Below, one piece after another: positions 1 to 5,253 of a DNA stretch of 6,875 nt. Numbering within the stretch: the first letter of the stretch is position 1; each line of letters starts with the position of its first letter. A program made the translations under genes and the position numbers. The notes beneath the pieces are model-generated. The model ran no database searches. It saw only the letters and a program-made list of their open reading frames with translations, and was not told the DNA's origin. This stretch comes from Campylobacterales bacterium (GTDB lineage Bacteria > Campylobacterota > Campylobacteria > Campylobacterales > QNZT01), in assembly GCA_026985685.1 (NCBI GenBank), contig JALSQA010000450.1:1-6875 (forward strand). Reading direction: 5' to 3'.

Positions 1-207
1 CCTCTTGCAGCAGGTGTAGGGGCATTGATGTTAAGTGTAAACCCAAACCTCACACCAGATCAGATAGAAGAAATACTAATCCAAACAGCTGATAAAATCG
101 AACCAAATACCTCAAGTTATAATCAAAAAGGCTTCTCACTTACCCACGGATACGGTAAAATAAATGCAACCAAAGCCGTACAAATGGCTAAATCTTTGTT
201 ACAGTAA
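1..207 (+). CDS. Subtilisin-like (S8 family) serine protease, C-terminal fragment
   Basis: This is the 3' end of a longer gene that begins before the window. The frame is open from base 1 and encodes 68 residues up to TAA. The first residues, PLAAGVGALML, match the conserved helix that follows the catalytic serine in subtilases (GTSxAxP-x-AAG). The serine itself should therefore lie only a few codons upstream, outside the window. Next come NPNLTPDQIEEIL and a typical closing segment, HGYGKINATKAV, where subtilases have a G-x-G-x-x-(N/D)-A-x-x-A pattern. Such enzymes are secreted or cell-surface endopeptidases, but the signal peptide, the Asp and His of the triad and any prodomain cannot be seen here. 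The protein ends right after the catalytic domain, so there is no C-terminal anchor or sorting domain. It converges with the minus-strand lipoprotein gene, with 3 bases between the stop codons. Confidence 0.85.
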   Translation, partial: PLAAGVGALMLSVNPNLTPDQIEEILIQTADKIEPNTSSYNQKGFSLTHGYGKINATKAVQMAKSLLQ

Positions 208-210
208 ATT

Positions 211-2070
211 TTACCAACAATAAACACCATATCCCCTAGAAGGAATATGCATATCAAATGCATTTTCTTTCCAAACACCTACTACTTTATGAGAAAAATA
301 ATCGATAATTTTTTGATCATCTTTAACATTTTCAGTACTTATATGTACAACTTCTTCTTTATTTGAACGACTGGCATATATCATACATTTACGTTTTTCA
401 AAATCTCTAGTGCCTATTACCAATCCATCTTCATCATCTTTCAAACTTGAATCCACTTTCCACGAAGTCCAGTGAGATGTACGTATCAATGGCAACATCT
501 GCTGCAATTTTTCACTAAAAGTACCAAAATCTCTCCACCATGATTTCGTCTCTACATGAGGTTGGCTTCCTCCATCTTTCCAATATGCTACACCTTTTGC
601 ACCTCTTGCCAAAGCTGTGAATATTGTATTTTCAATATGTTTATCACCAAAAGGAGAGTTAACTACAAAAATTGTTTTAGGAGTTTTTACCCCAGGGATA
701 TGATCAAATAGTGCAAAATTTGCAAATTCTCCATCATAATTTCCTTTAAAATTTACACCTTGATAATTTTGAGGATCATTTGCTTCAAAAATCATAGGAT
801 TTGCATAGCCAGATTGTAAATCGACAAGAGAAAAAGATTCATTCACATAGTTTGAATTAGCTGTAGAGAAATCTAACTGCATCATAAAAGGTCTATATCG
901 CATATTGTTTTCATTAACATCCATACGCTTGATAGTATCCGAAAATCGCTTGATAGTATCAAATAAAAGATATGTTTCATTATCCCAATAAAAATACAAT
1001 AAATTATCAAATAATTCTTTTTCATTCTCTTTTATATCTTGATATTCTCTTACAAACCTTTTATAGCCATTATTATCTCCATCATATATTCCATAATCAT
1101 ACAAACTCCAAATCCAATGCATCCCAAGAGATACTGCTTTTCGTGCTTCTTCTAAAGAAGTACACATGATTGTATTAAAGCCTTTTGTTTTATACTTTTT
1201 CCAATCTTCTATCTTTCCACCAGGGTAGATAATAATCGGTAAAAATGGTTTGAAATTGTTATCACTTTTAAGTGAAAAGTTTCCTGATGAATCAACTTTC
1301 ACTAAAGCTCCATCAAAACTACGTTTTTGAGATGGTTTGGTTAATCCAAACAAACAACTACTATCTTTTACTTCATGTAAAGTAACATCATCTAACCACA
1401 CATCACTACTAGCATATGAAGATGCTTTCATCTCTCCTACATCACGAAAAGTTAGTTTAATATGATCAATACCTAAATCTTTTTTGATATAAACAGGTAA
1501 AACAAACTCTTGCCAGCTTTTTGCTTTACTAATACCTACAACAGGATAATTTGGTATATCAATAGCATCATCACCATGCATATACTCCACATAATAACGC
1601 ATAACATCCGCAGGCAAGGATTTCACATACATATACCCACTGACAATATACCACTTGCCCTCTTGAACAGGAATATGTTTAATCGTTAATGTATCATTGT
1701 CATATCCAAAATGTAAAGAACGCTTACCACTATGTTTGATCATATAATCATATTCAACTCCATCTAAGAGATAATTTTTCTTTTTTTCGAAAGAACTATC
1801 AAAAGTTTCTTTAGCAATATTTAAACTATTTGGAGCTACATAATCGTAAGTAATATTTTCTTCATTTATAGTATTTTTAGTCTCATTTATATCTATTGTG
1901 CTATCTAAAACATTTATTTTAGATGCTTCTTTTTCAGTTTGAACAGATTGTGCAATTTGTAAAGTATCATTAGGTGATGAAGTCGTTTGGGATGTTTGTT
2001 CTTTTTTAATTACTTCTTTACAACCAACAAAGATAAATAATCCTACTATTATTATGATATTTTTTAACAT
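211..2070 (-). CDS. Secreted lipoprotein with carbohydrate-binding-like and glycoside-hydrolase-like domains
   Basis: The product is a 619-residue protein. I chose the ATG at 2070 because a GGAA ribosome site lies 6 bases before it and the lipoprotein signal then begins MLKNIIII. A TTG four codons further out is also open but has no such site. The lipobox FVGC puts the lipidated cysteine at residue 17, followed by a Ser/Thr/Glu-rich linker to about 70. Residues 75-235 look like a jelly-roll carbohydrate-binding module, with GKRSLHFG near the start, SWQEFVLPV, and the closing strand DVWLDDVTL. Residues 273-540 look like a TIM-barrel hydrolase: PFLPIIIYPGG, GFNTIM, then YFYWDNET with D363 and E365 at the place where related barrels carry an acidic DEP-type motif, and ARGAKGVAYW late in the barrel. 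A beta-rich tail of about 75 residues closes it, as in GH-A enzymes. Substrate and GH family are not recognised, and the catalytic assignment is inference. It could act on an extracellular polysaccharide or on the cell's own matrix. Confidence 0.75.
   Translation of the reverse strand: MLKNIIIIVGLFIFVGCKEVIKKEQTSQTTSSPNDTLQIAQSVQTEKEASKINVLDSTIDINETKNTINEENITYDYVAPNSLNIAKETFDSSFEKKKNYLLDGVEYDYMIKHSGKRSLHFGYDNDTLTIKHIPVQEGKWYIVSGYMYVKSLPADVMRYYVEYMHGDDAIDIPNYPVVGISKAKSWQEFVLPVYIKKDLGIDHIKLTFRDVGEMKASSYASSDVWLDDVTLHEVKDSSCLFGLTKPSQKRSFDGALVKVDSSGNFSLKSDNNFKPFLPIIIYPGGKIEDWKKYKTKGFNTIMCTSLEEARKAVSLGMHWIWSLYDYGIYDGDNNGYKRFVREYQDIKENEKELFDNLLYFYWDNETYLLFDTIKRFSDTIKRMDVNENNMRYRPFMMQLDFSTANSNYVNESFSLVDLQSGYANPMIFEANDPQNYQGVNFKGNYDGEFANFALFDHIPGVKTPKTIFVVNSPFGDKHIENTIFTALARGAKGVAYWKDGGSQPHVETKSWWRDFGTFSEKLQQMLPLIRTSHWTSWKVDSSLKDDEDGLVIGTRDFEKRKCMIYASRSNKEEVVHISTENVKDDQKIIDYFSHKVVGVWKENAFDMHIPSRGYGVYCW
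926..960 (-). repeat. In-frame 7-codon tandem duplication in the hydrolase-like gene
   Basis: A 14-base sequence, cgcttgatagtatc on the + strand, occurs at 926-939 and again at 947-960, a period of 21 bases. On the coding strand this gives DTIKRFS followed by DTIKRM, a one-heptad duplication in the stretch just after the candidate acidic motif of the barrel. The reading frame is kept, so it lengthens a predicted helix by two turns. Confidence 0.6.
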
Positions 2071-2179
2071 ATTTAATTCCAATATTTTTAAAAAATATCA
2101 GAGCAAAATATACGCCAAAAAATACTTTTTGAAAAGAAAAATTTAGTTTATGAAATTATTGATAATAGTAAGTATAAAA

Positions 2180-2214
2180 ATCAAATATTTGATACAGCAA
2201 AGAAATGCCGTATC
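2180..2214 (-). terminator. Probable terminator hairpins after the OmpA-lipoprotein operon
   Basis: Read on the minus strand, just after the OmpA gene stop, gatacggca and tgctgtatc can form a 9-bp stem with one G-U pair and a 6-base loop (2214-2191). This runs directly into a perfect 14-base palindrome, atcaaatatttgat (2193-2180), followed by five T residues counting its last base (gatttttata). The T-run is displaced from the first stem and the stems are weak, so termination is plausible but not certain. The hairpin could instead be an mRNA 3' stabiliser. Confidence 0.45.
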
Positions 2215-2231
2215 TCAATAAAACAATCTAT

Positions 2232-3035
2232 CTAACGTAGCATGTCTTTTGGATCAACGCCCTCTTCAAGAATAACAATCTCTACACGTCTGTTTCTCTG
2301 TCTGCCTGCTGCATCGCTATTTGGTGCGATGGGGTACATCTCACCATAACCTTTGGATAAGATTCGATTTTCATCTATACCTTTTTGGATCAATACATCT
2401 TTGACAGCTTGTGCACGTCGTAGGGATAGATCTAGATTATATGTTGCACTACCTATATTGTCTGTGTGTCCTTCTATAAGGACTTTTCTTTCTGGATTAT
2501 CCTCCAAAAATTCATACAATTTATCGATAGCTCTTTGTGCCCCTGGTAATAAATTTGCTTTTCCTGTTTCAAAAAGTACATCTCCTAAAGTCAAAACCAA
2601 ACCTCTATTGGTCTGTTTTGCATTGAGTTCCTGAAGCTCTTGTAACTGTTGTTTTGCTTTTTGCATCTGCTTTTTTAGTACCAAAAGCTGTGTCTCTTTT
2701 TGATCAAGGAGTGCTTTTTGTTTTTCTTTTTTGAGTTCTTCTATCTGCTTTTTTAACATTTGATTTTTTGCACTCTCTTTTACCACACTTACTTCATGTT
2801 TTAATAAGTATGCAAGATGATCAGCCTCTTTTTTATCCTTTGCACTATGTGTCAAATCATAAATTTTACCTGCTTGAAACAGTGCAAGTGGTGCATTTTC
2901 ATTGATGGTTTCATTTTTTTTCACACTTTCATACTGTTTTTGTGCATCAAGAAGAGAAGGCGTGACAATTGGTTTTGAGCTACATCCTAAAAAGAGTAGT
3001 GTCACAATCATGCTATTTAAAATTATTTTTTTCAT
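2232..3035 (-). CDS. OmpA-family outer-membrane lipoprotein (DUF4398-like segment, coiled coil, peptidoglycan-binding domain)
   Basis: The product is 267 residues from the ATG at 3035. A second ATG at 3047 is possible, but its AGAGG would touch the start codon, whereas from 3035 the AGAGGATGGA stretch sits 7 bases away and the signal begins MKKIILN. The lipobox FLGC gives lipidated Cys18. Residues 25-90 (LLDAQKQY, NAPLALFQAG, EADHLAYLLKHEV) resemble a DUF4398 helical hairpin. Residues 88-138 are a Lys/Gln/Glu-rich coiled coil. Residues 143-256 are an OmpA C-terminal domain with all its signatures: LFETGKANL, EGHTDNIG with Asp192, LSLRRA with Arg207, and GRQRNRRVEI. Asp192 and Arg207 are the expected diaminopimelate contacts. 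The protein should be fixed in the outer membrane by lipid and bind cell-wall peptidoglycan non-covalently, as Pal does. It lacks Pal's context (no tolB nearby), so I do not call it Pal. It begins 1 base after the upstream gene's stop, so the two are cotranscribed. Confidence 0.92.
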   Translation of the reverse strand: MKKIILNSMIVTLLFLGCSSKPIVTPSLLDAQKQYESVKKNETINENAPLALFQAGKIYDLTHSAKDKKEADHLAYLLKHEVSVVKESAKNQMLKKQIEELKKEKQKALLDQKETQLLVLKKQMQKAKQQLQELQELNAKQTNRGLVLTLGDVLFETGKANLLPGAQRAIDKLYEFLEDNPERKVLIEGHTDNIGSATYNLDLSLRRAQAVKDVLIQKGIDENRILSKGYGEMYPIAPNSDAAGRQRNRRVEIVILEEGVDPKDMLR

Positions 3036-3036
3036 A

Positions 3037-3417
3037 TTATTGTCCATCCTCTTTAATCGTTATAAATTCTTTTTTTATCTTTTTTAATTCTATATCCAAT
3101 CTATCAGCTTCACTTTGTAACTGTGCATTTTGTGCTTTTATTTTGGCTAGTCTTGCATCTGCTGTCGCCTTTTGTGCCATTTGTTGTGCTTTTATATAAG
3201 ATTTTTTTTGCATCATTTTTTGTGCACTTGCCAATTCATCTTTTGCCTTTGATAAAAGATGTTTAGCCTCATCATCATCTCCTGTTTGTGTTGCTTCCAA
3301 AACTGCCATCTTTGCGATACTTAGGTCAGAAACAGGTGCTTTTTTTGTAGAACATGCTACAAAAAAAGGTACAATTGTTAGTAAAAGTAGCATTTTATAG
3401 AGTATTTTAAGGTTCAT
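3037..3417 (-). CDS. Small DUF4398-type lipoprotein
   Basis: The product is 126 residues with an AAAGGAAA ribosome site 5 bases before the ATG. The signal peptide ends in the lipobox FVAC, giving lipidated Cys22. Residues 30-92 match the DUF4398 pattern: an alpha-helical hairpin with regularly spaced alanines, an acidic turn (GDDDEAKHLL), then SAQKMMQKKSYIKAQQMAQKATADARLA. Residues 93-120 continue as a charged coiled coil. It is the first gene of an operon with the OmpA-domain lipoprotein, whose N-terminal part looks like a divergent copy of the same fold, so the two proteins may pair through these helices. A periplasm-facing, outer-membrane-anchored role in envelope integrity is inferred; no enzymatic motif is visible. 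It is divergent from the repeat-protein gene across a 90-base gap that holds the promoters of both. Confidence 0.85.
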   Translation of the reverse strand: MNLKILYKMLLLLTIVPFFVACSTKKAPVSDLSIAKMAVLEATQTGDDDEAKHLLSKAKDELASAQKMMQKKSYIKAQQMAQKATADARLAKIKAQNAQLQSEADRLDIELKKIKKEFITIKEDGQ

Positions 3418-3452
3418 TATTTTCCTTTATCACTTTAATATAAGCTTCATGA

Positions 3453-3458
3453 TATAAT
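3453..3458 (+). promoter_or_regulatory. -10 box (TATAAT) for the repeat-protein gene
   Basis: A perfect TATAAT preceded by GA lies 49 bases before the GTG start, predicting a transcript start near 3465 and a leader of about 43 bases. No -35 hexamer is seen at 16-18 bases upstream, as is usual for epsilonproteobacterial sigma-70 promoters. The complementary strand carries TTATAT here, so the minus-strand lipoprotein operon may use an overlapping promoter. Confidence 0.55.
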
Positions 3459-3496
3459 AATTTCATTAATGTCACAATTAAATTAATATTTTAAAT

Positions 3497-3502
3497 AAAG
3501 GA
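3497..3502 (+). promoter_or_regulatory. Ribosome binding site (AAAGGA) deciding a GTG start
   Basis: AAAGGA ends 5 bases before GTG 3508 but only 0 and 3 bases before the ATG codons at 3503 and 3506, which are in another frame. Spacing and the reading frame of the signal peptide both favour GTG. Confidence 0.65.
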
Positions 3503-3507
3503 ATGAT

Positions 3508-4071
3508 GTGCAAAAAAAACTCTGGTTTTCTCTTCTTCTTAGTACTGTACTTTATACAAACTTATCTGCCAAAATCTCAAAAGAGTATTTTGAAAATGGT
3601 AAAGTAAAGTATGAAACAAATTATGAAAATGGTAAAAAAAATGGTATCACCACAGAATACTATCCAAACGGTATGCCAAAAGCAAAATGGAACTTCAAAG
3701 ACGATGTACTAAACGGCATAAGCATCCAATATAATGAACAAGGCATTAAAGTAGCTGAAGTAACATTTGTAAATGGCAAACAAGAAGGCATCACAAAAAA
3801 GTATGAAAATGGGAAACTCAAATATGAACTCAACTATCATAATGAAAAATTAAATGGCATCACCAAAGAGTATGAAAATGGTCAATTAAAAGCAAAATGG
3901 AATTATAAAGATAATGTCAAAGATGGATTGAGTACCACTTACTTTCCAAATGGAAATAAAAAATTTGAACTCAACTATAAAAATGGCAAACTTAACGGTG
4001 TGGTAAAAGAGTACTTTGAAAATGGAAATATCAAAGCAGAGTGGAATTACAAAGATGGCGTGTTAAATTAA
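3508..4071 (+). CDS. Exported YwqK/MORN-type repeat protein
   Basis: The product is 187 residues from a GTG start, the only in-frame start near the AAAGGA site. Residues 1-21 form a signal peptide (MQKKLW, a hydrophobic core, then TNLSA|K as the likely signal-peptidase I site), so the mature protein is periplasmic or surface-exposed. Residues 25-187 are seven tandem units of 22-24 residues with the core Y-x-NG-x-x-K...NY-x-NG-K-x-x-GI, the pattern of MORN_2/YwqK repeats. YwqK was named as an 'antitoxin component' in Bacillus, but no partner toxin gene lies beside this one, so I do not assign an antitoxin role. The units fall into two alternating classes (see the repeat entry). The last unit stops at VLN, just short of the GI that ends the others. 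Such repeats form beta-hairpin strips and usually mediate binding. The biological role is not recognised. Confidence 0.85.
   Translation: MQKKLWFSLLLSTVLYTNLSAKISKEYFENGKVKYETNYENGKKNGITTEYYPNGMPKAKWNFKDDVLNGISIQYNEQGIKVAEVTFVNGKQEGITKKYENGKLKYELNYHNEKLNGITKEYENGQLKAKWNYKDNVKDGLSTTYFPNGNKKFELNYKNGKLNGVVKEYFENGNIKAEWNYKDGVLN
3580..4068 (+). repeat. Seven tandem 22-24-codon YwqK/MORN repeats in two alternating types
   Basis: The units start at protein residues 25, 48, 72, 96, 119, 142 and 166. Units 1, 4 and 6 carry a KYETNY / KYELNY / KFELNY core. Units 2, 5 and 7 carry AKWNFKD / AKWNYKD / AEWNYKD. Unit 3 (VAEVTFVNG) is divergent. The alternation suggests growth by duplication of a two-unit block of about 47 codons. 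Units 4 and 6 still share the 12-base string gaactcaactat, while other positions have drifted, so the expansion is not recent. Confidence 0.8.
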
Positions 4072-4090
4072 GGAATTATCATTATTGGAA

Positions 4091-4108
4091 ATGGGACTTT
4101 AGTCCCAT
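4091..4108. repeat. Perfect 8-bp-arm palindrome (ATGGGACT-TT-AGTCCCAT)
   Basis: Arms at 4091-4098 and 4101-4108 are perfectly complementary with a 2-base centre; in RNA it would more likely fold as a 6-7 bp stem with a small loop. It lies 20 bases after the repeat-protein stop and could end that transcript, but no T-run follows on the + strand (cttgtagataag), so it is a poor intrinsic terminator. The stem with a CTTTAG centre resembles hairpins near the ends of IS200/IS605-type elements. No transposase is nearby. Confidence 0.5.
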
Positions 4109-4176
4109 CTTGTAGATAAGCCTAGCTAAAGCAAGACTTCCAAAGAAACTTCTTAATTTAATGGCGATTGAGGTAC

Positions 4177-4210
4177 ACTTAAGATATTATTTAGATACTT
4201 AAGATATAAT
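4177..4210 (+). promoter_or_regulatory. rpsO promoter with a duplicated -10-like box
   Basis: Two near-identical 14-base copies, acttaagatattat (4177-4190) and acttaagatataat (4197-4210), are spaced 20 bases apart. The second ends in a perfect TATAAT (4205-4210), giving a transcript start near 4217 and a leader of about 40 bases. The first ends in TATTAT and could be an upstream weaker start or an AT-periodic promoter element. No -35 hexamer is visible at normal distance. Confidence 0.6.
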
Positions 4211-4216
4211 CAATCC

Positions 4217-4233
4217 TTCAATTTTAAATTGAA
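4217..4233 (+). promoter_or_regulatory. Inverted repeat in the rpsO leader
   Basis: TTCAATTT and AAATTGAA flank a single T, a perfect 8-base inverted repeat placed at about the predicted 5' end of the rpsO mRNA and 13 bases before the AGGAGG site. S15 is known to repress its own translation through leader structures in several phyla, so a role in autoregulation is possible. The stem is almost all A-U and weak, so this is only a suggestion. Confidence 0.3.
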
Positions 4234-4257
4234 AAATATACCAATCAGGAGGTCGTT

Positions 4258-4530
4258 ATGGCTTTAGATTCGGCTAAAAAGTCTGAAATCGCAAAACAAT
4301 TCGGTAGAGGTGAGAATGATACAGGTTCTCCAGAAGTACAAATAGCTCTTCTTTCAAATAGAATTTCATATTTGACAGAGCATTTAAAGATAAATAAAAA
4401 AGATCATAGTTCAAGACTCGGACTTTTAAAATTAGTAGGTCAGAGAAAAAGACTTATGCGTTATCTTAAAAGAAAAGATTATGAAAAGTATACTGAGGTA
4501 ATCAAAACTCTAGGTATTAGAGATAGATAG
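4258..4530 (+). CDS. rpsO: 30S ribosomal protein S15
   Basis: The product is 90 residues, close to the usual 89. The start follows a strong AGGAGG at 4247-4252, spaced 5 bases. The family signatures are intact: DTGSPEVQIALL near residues 21-32, LTEHLKINKKDHSSRLGLLKLVGQRKRL in the middle, and a final ...LGIRDR. S15 is a primary binding protein of the 16S rRNA central domain, is needed for platform assembly and contributes to an intersubunit bridge. The RLGLLKLVGQRKRL form (where many bacteria have RRGLL..V..RRRLL) agrees with Campylobacterota. Here it is monocistronic, with its own promoter and a strong terminator, and pnp, its common downstream neighbour in other bacteria, is absent. The short leader may carry autoregulatory structure. 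Confidence 0.98.
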   Translation: MALDSAKKSEIAKQFGRGENDTGSPEVQIALLSNRISYLTEHLKINKKDHSSRLGLLKLVGQRKRLMRYLKRKDYEKYTEVIKTLGIRDR

Positions 4531-4551
4531 TTTTTAGATTTATTTTTTATC

Positions 4552-4590
4552 AAAAGGTTTACATCTTCTTTTGGATGTAAACCTTTTTTT
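4552..4590 (+). terminator. Strong intrinsic terminator of rpsO, probably bidirectional
   Basis: A perfect 14-bp stem (4552-4565 with 4574-4587) encloses an 8-base loop, and the right arm merges into a run of seven T (4584-4590). It begins 21 bases after the rpsO stop. On the minus strand the same stem follows the YeeE/YedE operon by 6-7 bases and ends in TTTT then gataaaaaata. It may therefore also end that convergent operon, with weaker U-tract support. Confidence 0.9.
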
Positions 4591-4596
4591 ATGCTC

Positions 4597-5253
4597 TTAG
4601 CACTCTTTATCAGGTCTCTCACATTCATCTAGTTTTGAAAGATCTGCTTCATCAAACATTTCCATCTTTGGAAGTGCAAATGCAATCACAATCAATAATG
4701 CCCCAAATACAAAAACAGCTTCTGGTGCATATTTTCCCGTGACATCAACTAAAGTAGTTTTACCCAAACTCTCTCCCATCAAAGGTTTAAAAAGAGTATC
4801 ATAATATTTTGTAAAAAAGTACCCACCAAAGATACCACCAATAGCACCTACAAGTACATCTATACGCCCTTCTGCTATAGAGATAGGTCCAGTTCCAGGA
4901 CATTTTCCCATAATCGTCATACCGATACCAAAAATGATACCACCAATCACAAGACCTTGAATCATCATCGGTTTGACATGATAACTAGCAAAACCCATTT
5001 TGATCTCAAAATACAATGCAATACTTGTCAAACCTATAGCAAAAAATAGCATTTTAGGTACGATAGTATCTTTCCACATCGCAAAACCAGCAATTTTCTC
5101 AAATTTATCTACCCTACTATACTGGATAATTCCACCAAAAATAATACCTATCACAAAAACTAACCAAACAGGTCCATGTCCTTCATTTTGAACGATAGAG
5201 TACATCTGTTCAGTTCTACTAAGCACAAAATCAAAATATTCATTTATACTCAT
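4597..5253 (-). CDS. YeeE/YedE (DUF395/DUF6691-like) sulfur transporter half, CPGTG type
   Basis: The product is 218 residues with about five membrane segments (roughly 28-46, 64-83, 96-117, 131-148 and 176-195). The family signature GKCPGTGP places the key Cys118 in a membrane re-entrant stretch. In the structurally studied fused YeeE (TsuA), equivalent cysteines form a thiosulfate pathway through the inner membrane; here the fold is split into two genes. The start ATG abuts the TAG stop of the partner gene, with GGAG 6 bases upstream inside that gene, so the two are translationally coupled and should be made in equal amounts. A hydrophilic C-terminal tail, after the last membrane helix, ends in DECERPDKEC with Cys211 and Cys218, which could carry sulfur or bind metal. 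Substrate (thiosulfate, sulfide/persulfide, selenium compound) cannot be told from sequence. No sox, tusA or fdh gene is in view to settle it. Confidence 0.88.
   Translation of the reverse strand: MSINEYFDFVLSRTEQMYSIVQNEGHGPVWLVFVIGIIFGGIIQYSRVDKFEKIAGFAMWKDTIVPKMLFFAIGLTSIALYFEIKMGFASYHVKPMMIQGLVIGGIIFGIGMTIMGKCPGTGPISIAEGRIDVLVGAIGGIFGGYFFTKYYDTLFKPLMGESLGKTTLVDVTGKYAPEAVFVFGALLIVIAFALPKMEMFDEADLSKLDECERPDKEC

Noticed and set aside
972..1169. Open + strand frame of 65 codons opposite the hydrolase-like lipoprotein gene
   Set aside because: It lies wholly antisense to a convincing long gene, has low-complexity His/Leu/Tyr-rich content expected from an AT-rich complement, and has no family resemblance.
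2082..2098. Perfect ATATTTTT-A-AAAAATAT inverted repeat just upstream of the lipoprotein start
   Set aside because: It is made only of A and T in a very AT-rich spacer and is likely by chance. There is no T-run arrangement or operator family to support it.
2151..2222. Small + strand frame of 23 codons beginning MKLLIIV in the spacer after the OmpA gene
   Set aside because: It has no ribosome binding site and overlaps the hairpins of the probable terminator.
2353..2634. Open + strand frame of 93 codons opposite the OmpA-domain gene
   Set aside because: It is antisense to a well-conserved peptidoglycan-binding domain, and the translated product has no recognisable motif.
3503..3505. ATG ATG as the start of the repeat-protein gene
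   Set aside because: These codons are one frame off the signal peptide, read about 34 codons to a stop, and are too close to the AAAGGA site. They are kept only as part of the slippage finding.
3580..4068. Regular repeats read as a CRISPR-like array
   Set aside because: The repeats are in-frame protein repeats of about 70 bases that have drifted at DNA level. There are no unique spacers and no cas genes.
3508..4071. Calling the YwqK-type protein an antitoxin of a toxin-antitoxin pair
   Set aside because: It has a signal peptide, so it is exported, and neither neighbouring gene looks like a toxin.
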